DNA of 64,000 nt from Thermoplasmatota archaeon (GTDB lineage: Archaea > Thermoplasmatota > Thermoplasmata > Thermoplasmatales > Thermoplasmataceae). The stretch is taken from assembly GCA_023484105.1 (NCBI GenBank), contig JAMDBD010000009.1, positions 1-64,000 of the forward strand, written 5' to 3'. Within the stretch, counting starts at the first letter, position 1, and every line of letters starts with the position of its first letter. Below are positions 36,908 to 45,635 of the stretch, piece after piece. The position numbers and the translations under genes were made by a program. A model generated the notes under the pieces. It had not been told where the DNA came from. It did not search any database and worked only from the letters and a program-made list of their open reading frames with translations.

Positions 36908-36993
36908 ATGCTTTCCTTCGCCGGTATTACCCGGATCAGGTTCAAGGGTCGGCAGATATTTCTGCCCTCTCAGCTTTTGGGCTCCCCTAGCAT
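36908..36993 (-). promoter_or_regulatory. TPP (thiamine pyrophosphate) riboswitch
   Basis: The minus strand carries the full THI-box consensus in order: GGGGAGCCC, CTGAGAGGGC, GACCCTTGAACCTGATC and GGGTAATACCGGCGAAGG. P1 closes by ATGCT (36989-36993) pairing with AGCAT (36908-36912). The start codon of the binding-protein gene follows 33 bases later, with GGGAG between. The short distance favours control of translation start, with TPP turning the transporter off, though the archaeal mechanism here is inferred. Confidence 0.95.
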
Positions 36994-37358
36994 ATCACTA
37001 ATTACAAGGCTGTTAATATCATTTTCCAATACCTTATGGCAGTAAAAAAGTCAGAAAAACCACAGACTTTTCCTTTCATAAATCTGTAGTGCTAGATGTG
37101 TTCCTATTGTGATCTTCCCCTGCCATTTTGTTTGTGATTCAAGAAATATTGCCATAAATGCCCATGCATCTTCATGTGATCATGTGAAACGCGCATTACC
37201 TCACATGGAAATTTGATTGAGAGATGCCAGAAATTTTGAGGTTATAACTTATTACGCTGCAAAATCTGTAACATGGGATAACCGTTACAGTAGTGTGCAG
37301 TGAATGAGTCCGAAGATAGATAATCCTCAATGGTAGAACAACAAAATAAGAAGTGGGT
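36994..37358. other. Non-coding stretch between riboswitch and DUF1634 gene
   Basis: No convincing gene is seen on either strand in these 365 bases. It should contain the promoter of the thiamine operon just upstream of the riboswitch. The only structure noted is a perfect inverted repeat, CTGTAAC-N11-GTTACAG, at 37266-37290. Confidence 0.5.
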
Positions 37359-37736
37359 TCAGAGAACTATGATAGCTATGAGCAGGATACATAAAACGTA
37401 GAGTGACATCAGCACATAGCTGTAGTTCTTCTCCTGTATGAATTCTATCAGGGCAACAAAGACCACTGACACAGGTGTAAATATTAGTATCCAGAGGCCA
37501 AGGGCGATGAGATATAATGGATTGAGTGCGATTGAACCGGATATTATATCTCCAAGGTTAAGAACTCCAGAGGTCACCTTATTTGAGGTGATAGTTGAAA
37601 TTTGGGAAAGTGAATAACCGTCAGCATGCCCCTTCACAAACAGAAGAACAAGACCGAATATTATGAAGAAAAGGCTCCCTATGACGCCAACCCTCAATAT
37701 TATGCTTGTGACGTGGTCTCTATCCCAGTCTTTCAT
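37359..37736 (-). CDS. DUF1634 membrane protein
   Basis: A 125-residue protein with three membrane segments (about 15-35, 70-90 and 103-125). It matches the DUF1634 family, which is regularly found behind TauE/SafE-type exporters, as here: its start overlaps the exporter gene by 17 bases. It is likely an accessory subunit of that transporter; its biochemical role is unknown. Confidence 0.75.
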   Translation of the reverse strand: MKDWDRDHVTSIILRVGVIGSLFFIIFGLVLLFVKGHADGYSLSQISTITSNKVTSGVLNLGDIISGSIALNPLYLIALGLWILIFTPVSVVFVALIEFIQEKNYSYVLMSLYVLCILLIAIIVL

Positions 37737-38724
37737 GTTTCCTCACCCCTTTTATCCAGTAAAAGGCAATTGCTATCATTGTAACGGAGAGCAGAATGGC
37801 GTAAGTAGTCTGAAGAAATATGCTTATAATAACGATATTGGAATATGCAATCCCTCTGAATACCATATCCCATCCAAGGAAGGAAAGTATTGCAAAGAAG
37901 ACCCATCTGATCTCTTTGTTGGTCAGGCGCATGAGTAATTTTGCACCAAAGTACGATCCAAGCACCACTCCGATCGCGGTTGCTGATGCCAGGAACGGCT
38001 GTATGTATCCCAATCTCCAGTAAATTGAGCTTCCTGTGGCGGCTGTGATTCCTATCATGAAGTTACTGGTCGTGGTGGTCACCTTCATGGGCAGATTCAT
38101 TGCCCAGTCCATCCCCATGACCTTCAGTGCACCACTTCCTATTCCCAGCAGCCCTGAGATAAACCCAGCAAAAAACATGACAATCTCACCATAATACCAT
38201 CTCACGCCATGGTACTCCACAGTCTTACGGAGTCTCGAATCATAGTAACTCCCGCTCAACTGAAACACCCTCGTAGTCCAGTCAGGCGGGATATGCTTGG
38301 GAAGTTCGGACATTGATCTTTTGATGGTCGGGATCATGGAGAAAAGGAGAACTGAACCAAAGGCAATGAATATAACCCATAGCAGGTTAGCCCTGTCTAT
38401 AAAATAAAGAGTGAAACTGCCAACGATTGCACCCGTAGTGGTTGCCATTTCCAGCCCTATTCCAATCTTGATGTTGGCTATCTTCTGTTTTGTGTATGCT
38501 GAAGCAGAACCCGCGGATGTTGCAATGGTTGATATAAGGCTTGCACCGGTCGCAAGGATTATGGGGACACCATAAAAGAGGGATAGAAGCGGCACAAGTA
38601 CTGTGCCTCCGCCGAGACCTGTTAACGATCCAAGAAGCCCTGCGAGCAGACCCGCCACGACAATGGAGATGAAATTAATCAGCACTCCAAGCAGGCCCAG
38701 CATTGTTTGGAATATTAGAATCAT
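37720..38724 (-). CDS. TSUP family exporter (TauE/SafE-like)
   Basis: A 334-residue membrane protein with eight or nine hydrophobic segments and the duplicated TSUP glycine-rich signatures: AGLLGSLTGLGGGTVLVPLL near the N-terminus and GFISGLLGIGSGALKVMG near 190. TSUP proteins move sulfite, sulfonates or similar sulfur anions out of cells, which would suit an acidophile living on sulfur compounds; the actual substrate is unknown. It is co-translated with the DUF1634 gene. Confidence 0.85.
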   Translation of the reverse strand: MILIFQTMLGLLGVLINFISIVVAGLLAGLLGSLTGLGGGTVLVPLLSLFYGVPIILATGASLISTIATSAGSASAYTKQKIANIKIGIGLEMATTTGAIVGSFTLYFIDRANLLWVIFIAFGSVLLFSMIPTIKRSMSELPKHIPPDWTTRVFQLSGSYYDSRLRKTVEYHGVRWYYGEIVMFFAGFISGLLGIGSGALKVMGMDWAMNLPMKVTTTTSNFMIGITAATGSSIYWRLGYIQPFLASATAIGVVLGSYFGAKLLMRLTNKEIRWVFFAILSFLGWDMVFRGIAYSNIVIISIFLQTTYAILLSVTMIAIAFYWIKGVRKHERLG

Positions 38725-38844
38725 ATAAAAAATTCACTTAGGCAATCTAAACAATAGACAGAGCAGTTCTTTATCCTTTGAATTTACAAACGCATTCGTA
38801 AGTTTAAACCTATAAGTAAAAATGCAAGATCACAATATAGCACT

Positions 38845-39855
38845 ATGGCGTTTAACCCTTCAGATACGCAGGATAATGATGAGATGATTAAGAGAGGCTT
38901 CGCCAAGATGACAAAGGGCGGGGTCATAATGGATGTCACAACAGTTGAGCAGGCTAGGGTTGCGGAGAACGCCGGTGCTGTTGCGGTAATGGCCCTTGAA
39001 AAGGTCCCCGCAGACATAAGGGCAACCGGTGGTGTAGCGAGGATGGCTGATCCATCCAGGATACGTGAAATAATGGATGCGGTTACAATTCCTGTGATGG
39101 CCAAGGTCAGAATAGGCCATGTATCTGAAGGTTATGCACTTGCTGCGCTTGGCGTGGATATGCTCGATGAGAGTGAGGTACTTACCCCGGCTGACCCTTT
39201 TTTCCATCTTTTCAAGAGGGATTACAAAGTACCATTTGTGTGCGGAGCCAGAAATATAGGTGAGGCTGTCAGAAGAATCTTTGAGGGTGCCGCAATGATA
39301 AGGACAAAAGGCGAAGCCGGAACTGGAAATATCATCGAGGCAGTCAGGCATATGAGAATGGTCAACGAGGGAATAAGCCTGATACAGGGGAGCAGCAACG
39401 AGACACTGGAGATCATGGCAAAAAAAATCTCCGAGCCTTATGAGGCACTAAGAAGAGAAGTATACTCTGGGCTATTGCCAGAGGGTTACGAGATCAGCAC
39501 CTCTTCGATTTTTTATAGTTTTGACCTAAAGGAGATTCAGACGTCTATTCTCGACATTCTAAAAGAAATAAAGGAGAACGGAAAATTGCCGGTGGTTAAT
39601 TTCGCTGCAGGCGGAATAGCCACCCCGGCGGATGGAGCGTTGATGATGAAACTTGGTGCAGACGGCGTATTTGTGGGAAGTGGCATCTTTAAGTCCCAGG
39701 ATCCAACGGAGATGGCAAAGGCAGTGGTTGATGCCGTCCAGAACTACGAAAACTATGAGCTCATTGCCCAGGCATCCAGCGGCCTTGTATCGATGGACGG
39801 TATGGATATAGGAAGCATACCCAAGGACATGAAGTTACAGGAAAGAGGCTGGTAA
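38845..39855 (+). CDS. pdxS: Pyridoxal 5'-phosphate synthase, PdxS subunit
   Basis: The 336-residue TIM-barrel lyase makes PLP from ribose 5-phosphate, glyceraldehyde 3-phosphate and ammonia from the PdxT glutaminase. Hallmarks are [28 protein letters not shown], the catalytic lysine in MAKVRIGH and [17 protein letters not shown]. It is somewhat longer than the usual 290-300 residues owing to an insertion around 190-230. PdxT is not in the window. A TATA-like TTTAAACCTATAAG lies about 40 bases before the ATG. Confidence 0.95.
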   Translation: MAFNPSDTQDNDEMIKRGFAKMTKGGVIMDVTTVEQARVAENAGAVAVMALEKVPADIRATGGVARMADPSRIREIMDAVTIPVMAKVRIGHVSEGYALAALGVDMLDESEVLTPADPFFHLFKRDYKVPFVCGARNIGEAVRRIFEGAAMIRTKGEAGTGNIIEAVRHMRMVNEGISLIQGSSNETLEIMAKKISEPYEALRREVYSGLLPEGYEISTSSIFYSFDLKEIQTSILDILKEIKENGKLPVVNFAAGGIATPADGALMMKLGADGVFVGSGIFKSQDPTEMAKAVVDAVQNYENYELIAQASSGLVSMDGMDIGSIPKDMKLQERGW

Positions 39856-39862
39856 TCGGGTA

Positions 39863-40585
39863 ATGTATTTTTACCTTGCAACACTATCCATCACGTTAGC
39901 GTTATTTTTCCTTTTGGCTCTCTATTTTCGCTTCCTTGATATATACGGCAGCATAGGGGCTTTACTCATTGGTTTTTATGTTGGGATTCTGGGGGGATTT
40001 CCGTGGCTAATAATCATGCTTGTATTTGCCGTAACGTCATACCTGGCCACCATAGCCTGGATCAGGGCAAAGAAGGACAGGAACCTGCAGGAGGGAAAGA
40101 ATGGCGAAAGGAGATTCTCGAACGTGATCTCAGCTGGATTGACAGGCCTTATACTTGTGTTTTTCAATGCGCTGAATACCTATTTTTTTAAGTCGGACTT
40201 TAACTTTTTTTTGCTCTTTGCCATATCATTTGCTGTTATAGAAGCGGACACTTTTGCATCTGAAATAGGGTTTGTGGATCAGAAAGTCTATATGATAACT
40301 ACGGGAAAGAGAGTGGAAAGAGGGATAAATGGCGGAATATCCATAACTGGAACTGTAGCATCCCTTTCAGGAGCCCTTATAATTGCAGCATCATACAGTA
40401 TCCTTACATGGTCTTTCTCACCAGTTGTTGATGTGGGAATCGTTTTAATGGGAGGTCTTGGATCTGTTATAGACAGCTTCCTTGGGGCTGTTTTTGAAAA
40501 TAGAAACAGGATGACAAAATACCAGGTTAATTTCTCAGCCTCATTTATTACTGTCGTGATCGCTGCTGTCATTCTTCTGATTTGA
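39863..40585 (+). CDS. DUF92 family membrane protein
   Basis: A 240-residue membrane protein with about six hydrophobic segments and the DUF92 features: a conserved acidic stretch in FAVIEADTFASEIG and GTVASLSGA. Related plant and cyanobacterial proteins (VTE6) act as phytyl-phosphate kinases, so an isoprenoid-lipid role is possible but unproven. It begins seven bases after pdxS, so the two are likely co-transcribed, and its 3' end overlaps the convergent crotonase-like gene by 45 bases. Confidence 0.8.
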   Translation: MYFYLATLSITLALFFLLALYFRFLDIYGSIGALLIGFYVGILGGFPWLIIMLVFAVTSYLATIAWIRAKKDRNLQEGKNGERRFSNVISAGLTGLILVFFNALNTYFFKSDFNFFLLFAISFAVIEADTFASEIGFVDQKVYMITTGKRVERGINGGISITGTVASLSGALIIAASYSILTWSFSPVVDVGIVLMGGLGSVIDSFLGAVFENRNRMTKYQVNFSASFITVVIAAVILLI

Positions 40586-41236
40586 AATGAGATACTTGTA
40601 ATGATCTATCAGGAGCTCTCTCTCCATGAGTATAACCTTTTCAAAATCAAAAAACTTAACGCGTCTGGGTAAATAACGGTTAATGGAATCTTTAAGAATC
40701 AGTTTTTTTGCATCCTCCAGAAGTGTTGAGGAATTGAGTACAAAATCACAGTTTCTTCCCACGGCAGCTTTACTCTCTGCAGGAAAGTTGAATCTTGATC
40801 CTGTGGACGAACCGAGAAGTCTGTACTGGTAATCATCTGAGAATCCAAGTCTTGCAAGATCAGACGATATTATCATGTCAGAAAGTAATGCTATCTCAAA
40901 TCCTATGTTGATGGCATCTCCGTTAACTATAGAGTAAACGTTCTTCCTTATGGAATAGAATATCGACGCGAAAGTTCTCAACCTCTCCAAATAAGAAAGA
41001 AAAGATTCAATGGAACTTCCATCGAACCTTACTTCACGCAAGAATTTCAGGTTGAATCCAGTAAGTGCAAGTGACCGCACATGGTCGTCAATGGAAGCCT
41101 GGCTGAGCGCAAGTGCAAGTTCATCAAATAGCTGGTCTGTGGCAACTCCGTTTGCGCTCCTGAGAACGATTACCCCTATCCCATCCTCCTGCCAGAAGGA
41201 TATCTGCTCGTAACCGTCGACCCTCAAATCACTCAT
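40541..41236 (-). CDS. Degenerate crotonase-fold (enoyl-CoA hydratase/isomerase-like) protein
   Basis: The 231 residues follow the crotonase pattern in outline: IGVIVLRS near the N-terminus, a helix with VRSLALTG, and IVNGDAINIGFEIALLSDMIISS, where the family has the second oxyanion loop. The usual GGG or GA[GA] residues of both oxyanion loops are replaced, and no catalytic glutamate is evident, so CoA-ester chemistry is doubtful. It overlaps the cytochrome b gene by eight bases and may be co-expressed with it. Confidence 0.6.
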   Translation of the reverse strand: MSDLRVDGYEQISFWQEDGIGVIVLRSANGVATDQLFDELALALSQASIDDHVRSLALTGFNLKFLREVRFDGSSIESFLSYLERLRTFASIFYSIRKNVYSIVNGDAINIGFEIALLSDMIISSDLARLGFSDDYQYRLLGSSTGSRFNFPAESKAAVGRNCDFVLNSSTLLEDAKKLILKDSINRYLPRRVKFFDFEKVILMERELLIDHYKYLISNQKNDSSDHDSNK

Positions 41237-42908
41237 TGTAAGCTACCAGTCTGTATATCCTCACAATTACTCCGGCAATTATAAGGTCAAGTCCGAGCCC
41301 CACTCCAAATTCCATAGCCTGGGAAACAGGGTTAAGAGTGAACATAAGATAGGTTATCACGATGGCTATGATCATGAGGATCGCACTGAAAACAACAGCA
41401 GTTCCGTACCGCATAGTATAGTACTTTTTCTGTTTTGGGGGTTTTGCAGTTTCGTGGTTTGAAACATAAGTGGCGGTTTTCATTGTACCCGCTGCTCCGA
41501 AAACAGCAACTCCACCAGTGAAGAGTGAAGAGATGAGATTAAGCATGCTTGAATTTTGAGTGAAATTCGACACATTTGTTGCAAGCAGTATTACACCTAC
41601 TATGAGGATCACGAGGAACGCAAAGAATGATCCGATTACCCTATCAACTGTAATTTTAACCTTTCCAGACTTGTAGAGTTTGCTCAGTAGGAGCATCCCT
41701 GCTACGACGATTACAAACGGAACTCCAAGGACAACTGCAACCTCTGAGAACGGAATAGGTACGCCTGGAGTAAGAGCTCCCCATGCAGATAGGATGATCA
41801 GGTATATAACGCTCAGAATACCGAACGAAGTGATAATCGGTTTAGAGAGAGGATGAAGATCATCTTTGCTGTCTATAAACGGCAGTCCAAGGAAATAGAG
41901 AAGAGGAATTATACCGAAGAAATAAGTAGCCAGAAGCGGCCCGAAAGCATTCAGTCTGATCAGGGAGCCAGAGAAGTTGAAGAAATCGACGGCTTTATAG
42001 AGAAACAGAAGGAACCATGGGGGATATGGTGGAACATAAAGAGCGTATGGACTCGACTGTGCAGGTCCCGGAAAAGGAGAGAACAGAGATGGAACGTTGG
42101 GCAGAAGAGCTATGACAGACGGAATCAGTATTATGAAACCGAGGGTGAACATGGCAAGTTGAATCATGAAGGCAAAATTATATGGAAACCATGGCTTATA
42201 CGAAGGGTCATCTTTCAGCATTGCTGGTGCCTTGTAGTTTGCTTCTCTGTTTGCTGGCATCATGTTGTTGGCTTCTGCAAGGAAAAAGTGGAGACCAAAG
42301 AGCGCCCCAAGCGCAGCGGCAAGAATTATATGCAGGCCGAGGGCACGCGTAAATAATCCTACCTTGGTACCATCCCCAAATCCCATAGAGACAAGGTAAT
42401 TACCTATCAGTGGAATGGACTGGGCAATACCTCTGCCAACATCAGTAGCGTCGTATGCAAGCACATCTCCGGGTAGTGAATATCCATAGTATGCCACCCC
42501 CAAGGTTAAGGCGAGAAGTATGACACCAAGAATCCACTGTAGTTGCCGTGGTTTTTTATATGCACCCTTGAAATAATTCCTGAAGAGATGAACATATATC
42601 AGGACTATCATCGCGTATGCACCATAGAGGTGAGTAGCGCTCATAAGTGCTCCGTAGGGCACATTGTTGATGATGTTCTGTACAGATGTGTATGGATGGT
42701 CTGGATTATAATAGAGAAGAAGCAGCAATCCGCTTATTATCTGATAAAAAAAGGCAATCGTAATTAGTGCTCCAGTCCAGTACCATATACCTCCTCTCTT
42801 CCTTACGTAATCAGGTTGTAACTTTACTGGCAGATCATTAATCTTCAGCGGGTCCTCTCCGAAGGTTCTAGTTATAAACGAATCCTTTTTATCGCCGTTA
42901 TTTTCCAT
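41229..42908 (-). CDS. Cytochrome b (quinol oxidising, b/b6 type)
   Basis: The 559-residue membrane protein is the quinol-oxidising core of an archaeal bc-type or quinol oxidase complex. Haem ligands are in THLYGAYAMIVLIYVHLFRN and GLHIILAAALGALFGLHFF. About 12 membrane segments are seen, more than bacterial cytochrome b, with a long C-terminal extension. At the usual PEWY position of the quinol site the protein has PPWF. It lies nine bases after the Rieske gene. No cytochrome c is nearby. Confidence 0.9.
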   Translation of the reverse strand: MENNGDKKDSFITRTFGEDPLKINDLPVKLQPDYVRKRGGIWYWTGALITIAFFYQIISGLLLLLYYNPDHPYTSVQNIINNVPYGALMSATHLYGAYAMIVLIYVHLFRNYFKGAYKKPRQLQWILGVILLALTLGVAYYGYSLPGDVLAYDATDVGRGIAQSIPLIGNYLVSMGFGDGTKVGLFTRALGLHIILAAALGALFGLHFFLAEANNMMPANREANYKAPAMLKDDPSYKPWFPYNFAFMIQLAMFTLGFIILIPSVIALLPNVPSLFSPFPGPAQSSPYALYVPPYPPWFLLFLYKAVDFFNFSGSLIRLNAFGPLLATYFFGIIPLLYFLGLPFIDSKDDLHPLSKPIITSFGILSVIYLIILSAWGALTPGVPIPFSEVAVVLGVPFVIVVAGMLLLSKLYKSGKVKITVDRVIGSFFAFLVILIVGVILLATNVSNFTQNSSMLNLISSLFTGGVAVFGAAGTMKTATYVSNHETAKPPKQKKYYTMRYGTAVVFSAILMIIAIVITYLMFTLNPVSQAMEFGVGLGLDLIIAGVIVRIYRLVAYNE

Positions 42909-42917
42909 ATATTTCCC

Positions 42918-43685
42918 TCACGCCTCACCCGTATTTTGTACAACCGTGGTTACCTGTCCGGCTGGGAATGGTGTACCTCCAGTCAAGTCAGACGGTTTTC
43001 CGTAAATTGTTGGGCCAATCATGCTAACCGCTGATATGGTACCATCTGAATTATACCTCAGAATAGTCGTGGGTAGAGGCCTCGATGTTGGTCCAGTAAG
43101 AACAGCAGCTCCATGATAGGGATCATAGGTACTCCCGTGGCAGGAGCAGTGAATTATTCCGTACAGGTTATCCGAGGCACCGTAAGCAGTCCCAGGTATT
43201 GCCTGTCCGGGTGGATAGTAATGGATCTCAGGAGGTATGCACCCAAGGTGCTGGCATATCGCGCTGAACGAAACAATAGCCTCCATGCCCTCAGGGCCAA
43301 CACCCCCAGGAGACACAAAGGTTGTCTGATCAGCAGGTATAGTGACAGTGGAAGGCTTAACGCTCAGAGGCTTTCCATTTATGTCACCAAGTTTGATCAG
43401 AAAGTTTGGATCATTTGAGAGCGGGTAGTAGAAAAGCCACGTAGTTGGTGTATTAACAGGAATGTCGTCAAAAACAATAGGTTTACCTGAAGTGTCAACG
43501 ATCTGCAAAGTCGGAAATGCAGTCAATCCTATCTGCGGAGCAATTATCTCTCCTATAGCCCCCTTGAGAACTCCAGCAGCCGCAGCTCCAGCCGATATTA
43601 CAATCATAAGTTTCAAAAAATTCCTGCGACCGTTATCCAGTGGTTCCTCGGAGGTCTTATTATTGACTTCCTGCGAATCAACCAT
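42918..43685 (-). CDS. Rieske 2Fe-2S protein
   Basis: A 255-residue protein with an N-terminal twin-arginine signal/anchor (RRNFLKLMIVISAG), suggesting export folded by Tat. The cluster motifs are CQHLGC and CSCHGS, each giving one cysteine and one histidine ligand plus a bridging disulfide. It accepts electrons from quinol through the adjacent cytochrome b and faces the cell exterior. It is the first gene of the pair. Confidence 0.93.
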   Translation of the reverse strand: MVDSQEVNNKTSEEPLDNGRRNFLKLMIVISAGAAAAGVLKGAIGEIIAPQIGLTAFPTLQIVDTSGKPIVFDDIPVNTPTTWLFYYPLSNDPNFLIKLGDINGKPLSVKPSTVTIPADQTTFVSPGGVGPEGMEAIVSFSAICQHLGCIPPEIHYYPPGQAIPGTAYGASDNLYGIIHCSCHGSTYDPYHGAAVLTGPTSRPLPTTILRYNSDGTISAVSMIGPTIYGKPSDLTGGTPFPAGQVTTVVQNTGEA

Positions 43686-43753
43686 AAATCCTGATCAATT
43701 CATTTATAATAGATTTTATGCTATTTTACAGTTAAATTAAAAGATTCTATAAA

Positions 43754-44278
43754 CTAAACCGAATTATAAGCCAGTTCTCCGCCAGAATTTCCAAGCAGAT
43801 ACACTTCAATTCCCACAATGTAACCATAAAGGGTGGTTGACTTGATACTGCCTCCAAATCCGGGAGAATTGGTGTAAGTAATAGTTATACTGGAACCATC
43901 CTTTATTATCCCACTGGAAGAAGTTGCAACCCAGTACGCCTGAACGCCTAAGGGAGATCCCCATGTGTTATTTCCGGCATAATCTAGGATTACAGTAGCA
44001 ATCCCTGAGGATGTCGACACGTTAAGTATGAAGACAAGATTCGAGACATTTATAGAAGACACAGAGAGATTGGAAAACTCCATTCTGTAATTCATCTGGG
44101 TGCTTGTGCTTGTATTTGTAACAGAAATATGGCCGCTTGGAGCAACAGAACTAGTAGAGGAAAAGAAACCAGCAAAATAGAAAATTCCGCCAACGGCAAG
44201 TATTGTAATGACAATTATTGCACCAATAACCACCAACGGAGTGAGCTCAGGTTTTATTGGAATCTGTGGTCTCTTCAT
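43754..44278 (-). CDS. Membrane-anchored exported protein, pilin-like layout
   Basis: About 174 residues: a short basic cytoplasmic end (MKRPQIPIKPELTP), one membrane helix (about 14-40), then a Ser/Thr/Asn-rich beta domain with many glycosylation sequons. The layout resembles archaeal type IV pilins or other surface proteins, but no clear class III signal peptide is visible. I start at the Met at 44278, since a run like ATAATATAAAAAG on the coding side precedes it. It lies upstream of the Rieske gene and may be a respiratory accessory or surface protein. Confidence 0.5.
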   Translation of the reverse strand: MKRPQIPIKPELTPLVVIGAIIVITILAVGGIFYFAGFFSSTSSVAPSGHISVTNTSTSTQMNYRMEFSNLSVSSINVSNLVFILNVSTSSGIATVILDYAGNNTWGSPLGVQAYWVATSSSGIIKDGSSITITYTNSPGFGGSIKSTTLYGYIVGIEVYLLGNSGGELAYNSV

Positions 44279-44355
44279 ATCCTGCTTTAATCTAAAGATA
44301 ATATAAAAAGATAATCCAAGTATCTTTGATGGTGCTATAAAATACTTGCAGGTAA

Positions 44356-44368
44356 GCAATATATTAAA
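44356..44368 (+). promoter_or_regulatory. TATA box of tRNA-Val
   Basis: GCAATATATTAAA lies about 30 bases before the tRNA 5' end and is a typical archaeal promoter element. Confidence 0.55.
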
Positions 44369-44395
44369 GCAACGTATGAATTTGGGAGAGAATAA

Positions 44396-44468
44396 GGGCT
44401 CGTAGTCTAGTGGTTATGATACCGCCCTTACAAGGCGGTGGTCACCGGTTCGAATCCGGTCGGGCCCA
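44396..44468 (+). tRNA. tRNA-Val(UAC)
   Basis: A complete 73-base cloverleaf: acceptor GGGCTCG with CGGGCCC, anticodon arm CCGCC-CTTACAA-GGCGG (anticodon TAC), T arm ACCGG-TTCGAAT-CCGGT, discriminator A. CCA is not encoded and there is no intron. Confidence 0.95.
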
Positions 44469-44480
44469 TTTAATTTTTTA
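44469..44480 (+). terminator. T-rich terminator of tRNA-Val
   Basis: TTTAATTTTTTA directly follows the tRNA; T-runs are the main archaeal termination signal. Confidence 0.5.
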
Positions 44481-44895
44481 AGCAAATTCTATTTCCAACT
44501 GGATAGGTAGGGATTCTATTATTTAATGGATATCTTTAACATTCTGGGGGTAATTTAGCAAAGTAAATTCCCATGGAAACTTGGTTTTCTTAATTCGTGG
44601 AATCACATTCAATATGTATAATCAGTTCATGGGAGAAATAGAGAATGTAGGCTGTCCACTATTCTTCTGTGAAATGAAAACTAAAATAAGTTTACCCCCA
44701 CTAAACCCAGGAGAACCACATTTAGTTTATTCATTCTACCCTCTCTTTGTTTTATCATACGAGGATTTCTAAAGAATTCCTATTTCTGTGAAAAACCCAA
44801 TTCTCCAAGTTATGGCGATAGAAACTGCAGAACAGCACGCAGACTGAATAATAAATTGAGGGATTAGCCGCATCAGTGTCGAGTGTCTGAAGCGT
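44481..44895. other. Stretch without a recognised gene
   Basis: A 63-codon frame on the plus strand (44581-44772) has no recognisable domain and no promoter of the kind seen elsewhere; I do not call it a gene. No repeats or RNA folds were noted. Confidence 0.4.
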
Positions 44896-45237
44896 CTATT
44901 TTAGCATGTTGTATAACACAACAGCGTTATTGTGGCTCTCATTTTTAGAAGAGAATATGAGTGTAACGTTCTCGTGGCTGGAAACAATCCTTCGAAGATC
45001 CTCAAAATGATGACTCTCTGATAATTCCTTCTTGTATCTTTCCTGGAACTCATCCCACTTAGCATCTTCATGGTTGAACCACTTTCTCAGTTCAGTGCTC
45101 GGGGCCACTTCCTTTACCCACAAGTCAATATGCGCATCCTCTTTTGATATTCCTCTGGGCCATAGCCTTTCCGTAAGGATTCTGTATCCGTCAGAGGGCG
45201 AATAGTCCTCATAGATCCTTTTCAGTTTCAGCACCAT
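44896..45237 (-). CDS. DUF488 family protein (YeaO-like)
   Basis: A 113-residue soluble protein with the DUF488 features: KRIYEDYSPSDGYRILTERLWPRGI near the start (split by me between the two halves of one conserved block), WVKEVAPSTELRKWF in the middle and a C-terminal VTLIFSSKN strand. The family is widespread and uncharacterised; it often lies near heavy-metal or stress genes. It is isolated, with gaps on both sides. Confidence 0.85.
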   Translation of the reverse strand: MVLKLKRIYEDYSPSDGYRILTERLWPRGISKEDAHIDLWVKEVAPSTELRKWFNHEDAKWDEFQERYKKELSESHHFEDLRRIVSSHENVTLIFSSKNESHNNAVVLYNMLK

Positions 45238-45607
45238 TATTAGATAATTCTAGTAGATTAATAAGAAGTTACCCATGCGATACAGGGCATTGGTCTAGTA
45301 TGTAGCCATTTACTCACGTAAACAGGGCCAGTTCTTCTGCTTCCGGGGCTATTCCAGAGCAGGTACAGGCGTGGACTGTTGTTGTTAAAAAAGAATATTC
45401 ATTATTGGGTGAAACCACATAGATTGCCAATCAACGCATTGTATGACCAACACAATATTCACAAAAATACGAACACATTTGATTGTAAGAGATAACTCTT
45501 TGGAGTGATTACAACTTTGATTGGGCATATAGTAGGTCCAATACCTCATTTTATATTCATGGATCACTTTATTTTTCAGCCTTTGGTGAGACTCGAATCC
45601 CAGCTAT
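45238..45607. other. Stretch without a recognised gene
   Basis: No convincing gene is seen in these 370 bases. A 60-codon frame on the minus strand (45385-45567) has no domain and is rejected. Base composition is mixed and no mobile-element ends were found. Confidence 0.4.
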
Positions 45608-45635
45608 GTTAGCAAGAAACAGCATTATTGCTAAC
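45608..45635 (-). terminator. Hairpin at the 3' end of the NnrS-like gene
   Basis: GTTAGCAA and TTGCTAAC form a perfect 8-base stem with a 12-base loop, overlapping the stop codon of the gene on the minus strand. It may end or stabilise that transcript. Confidence 0.4.

Noticed and set aside
44581-44772. 63-codon plus-strand ORF
   Set aside because: No domain, no membrane pattern, no promoter or ribosome site of the kind seen elsewhere; probably chance.
45385-45567. 60-codon minus-strand ORF
   Set aside because: Composition is unlike local proteins and no signal supports expression.
45585-45600. tRNA T-arm-like sequence (GACTCGAATCCCAG)
   Set aside because: The arms do not pair properly and no anticodon or acceptor stem surrounds it.
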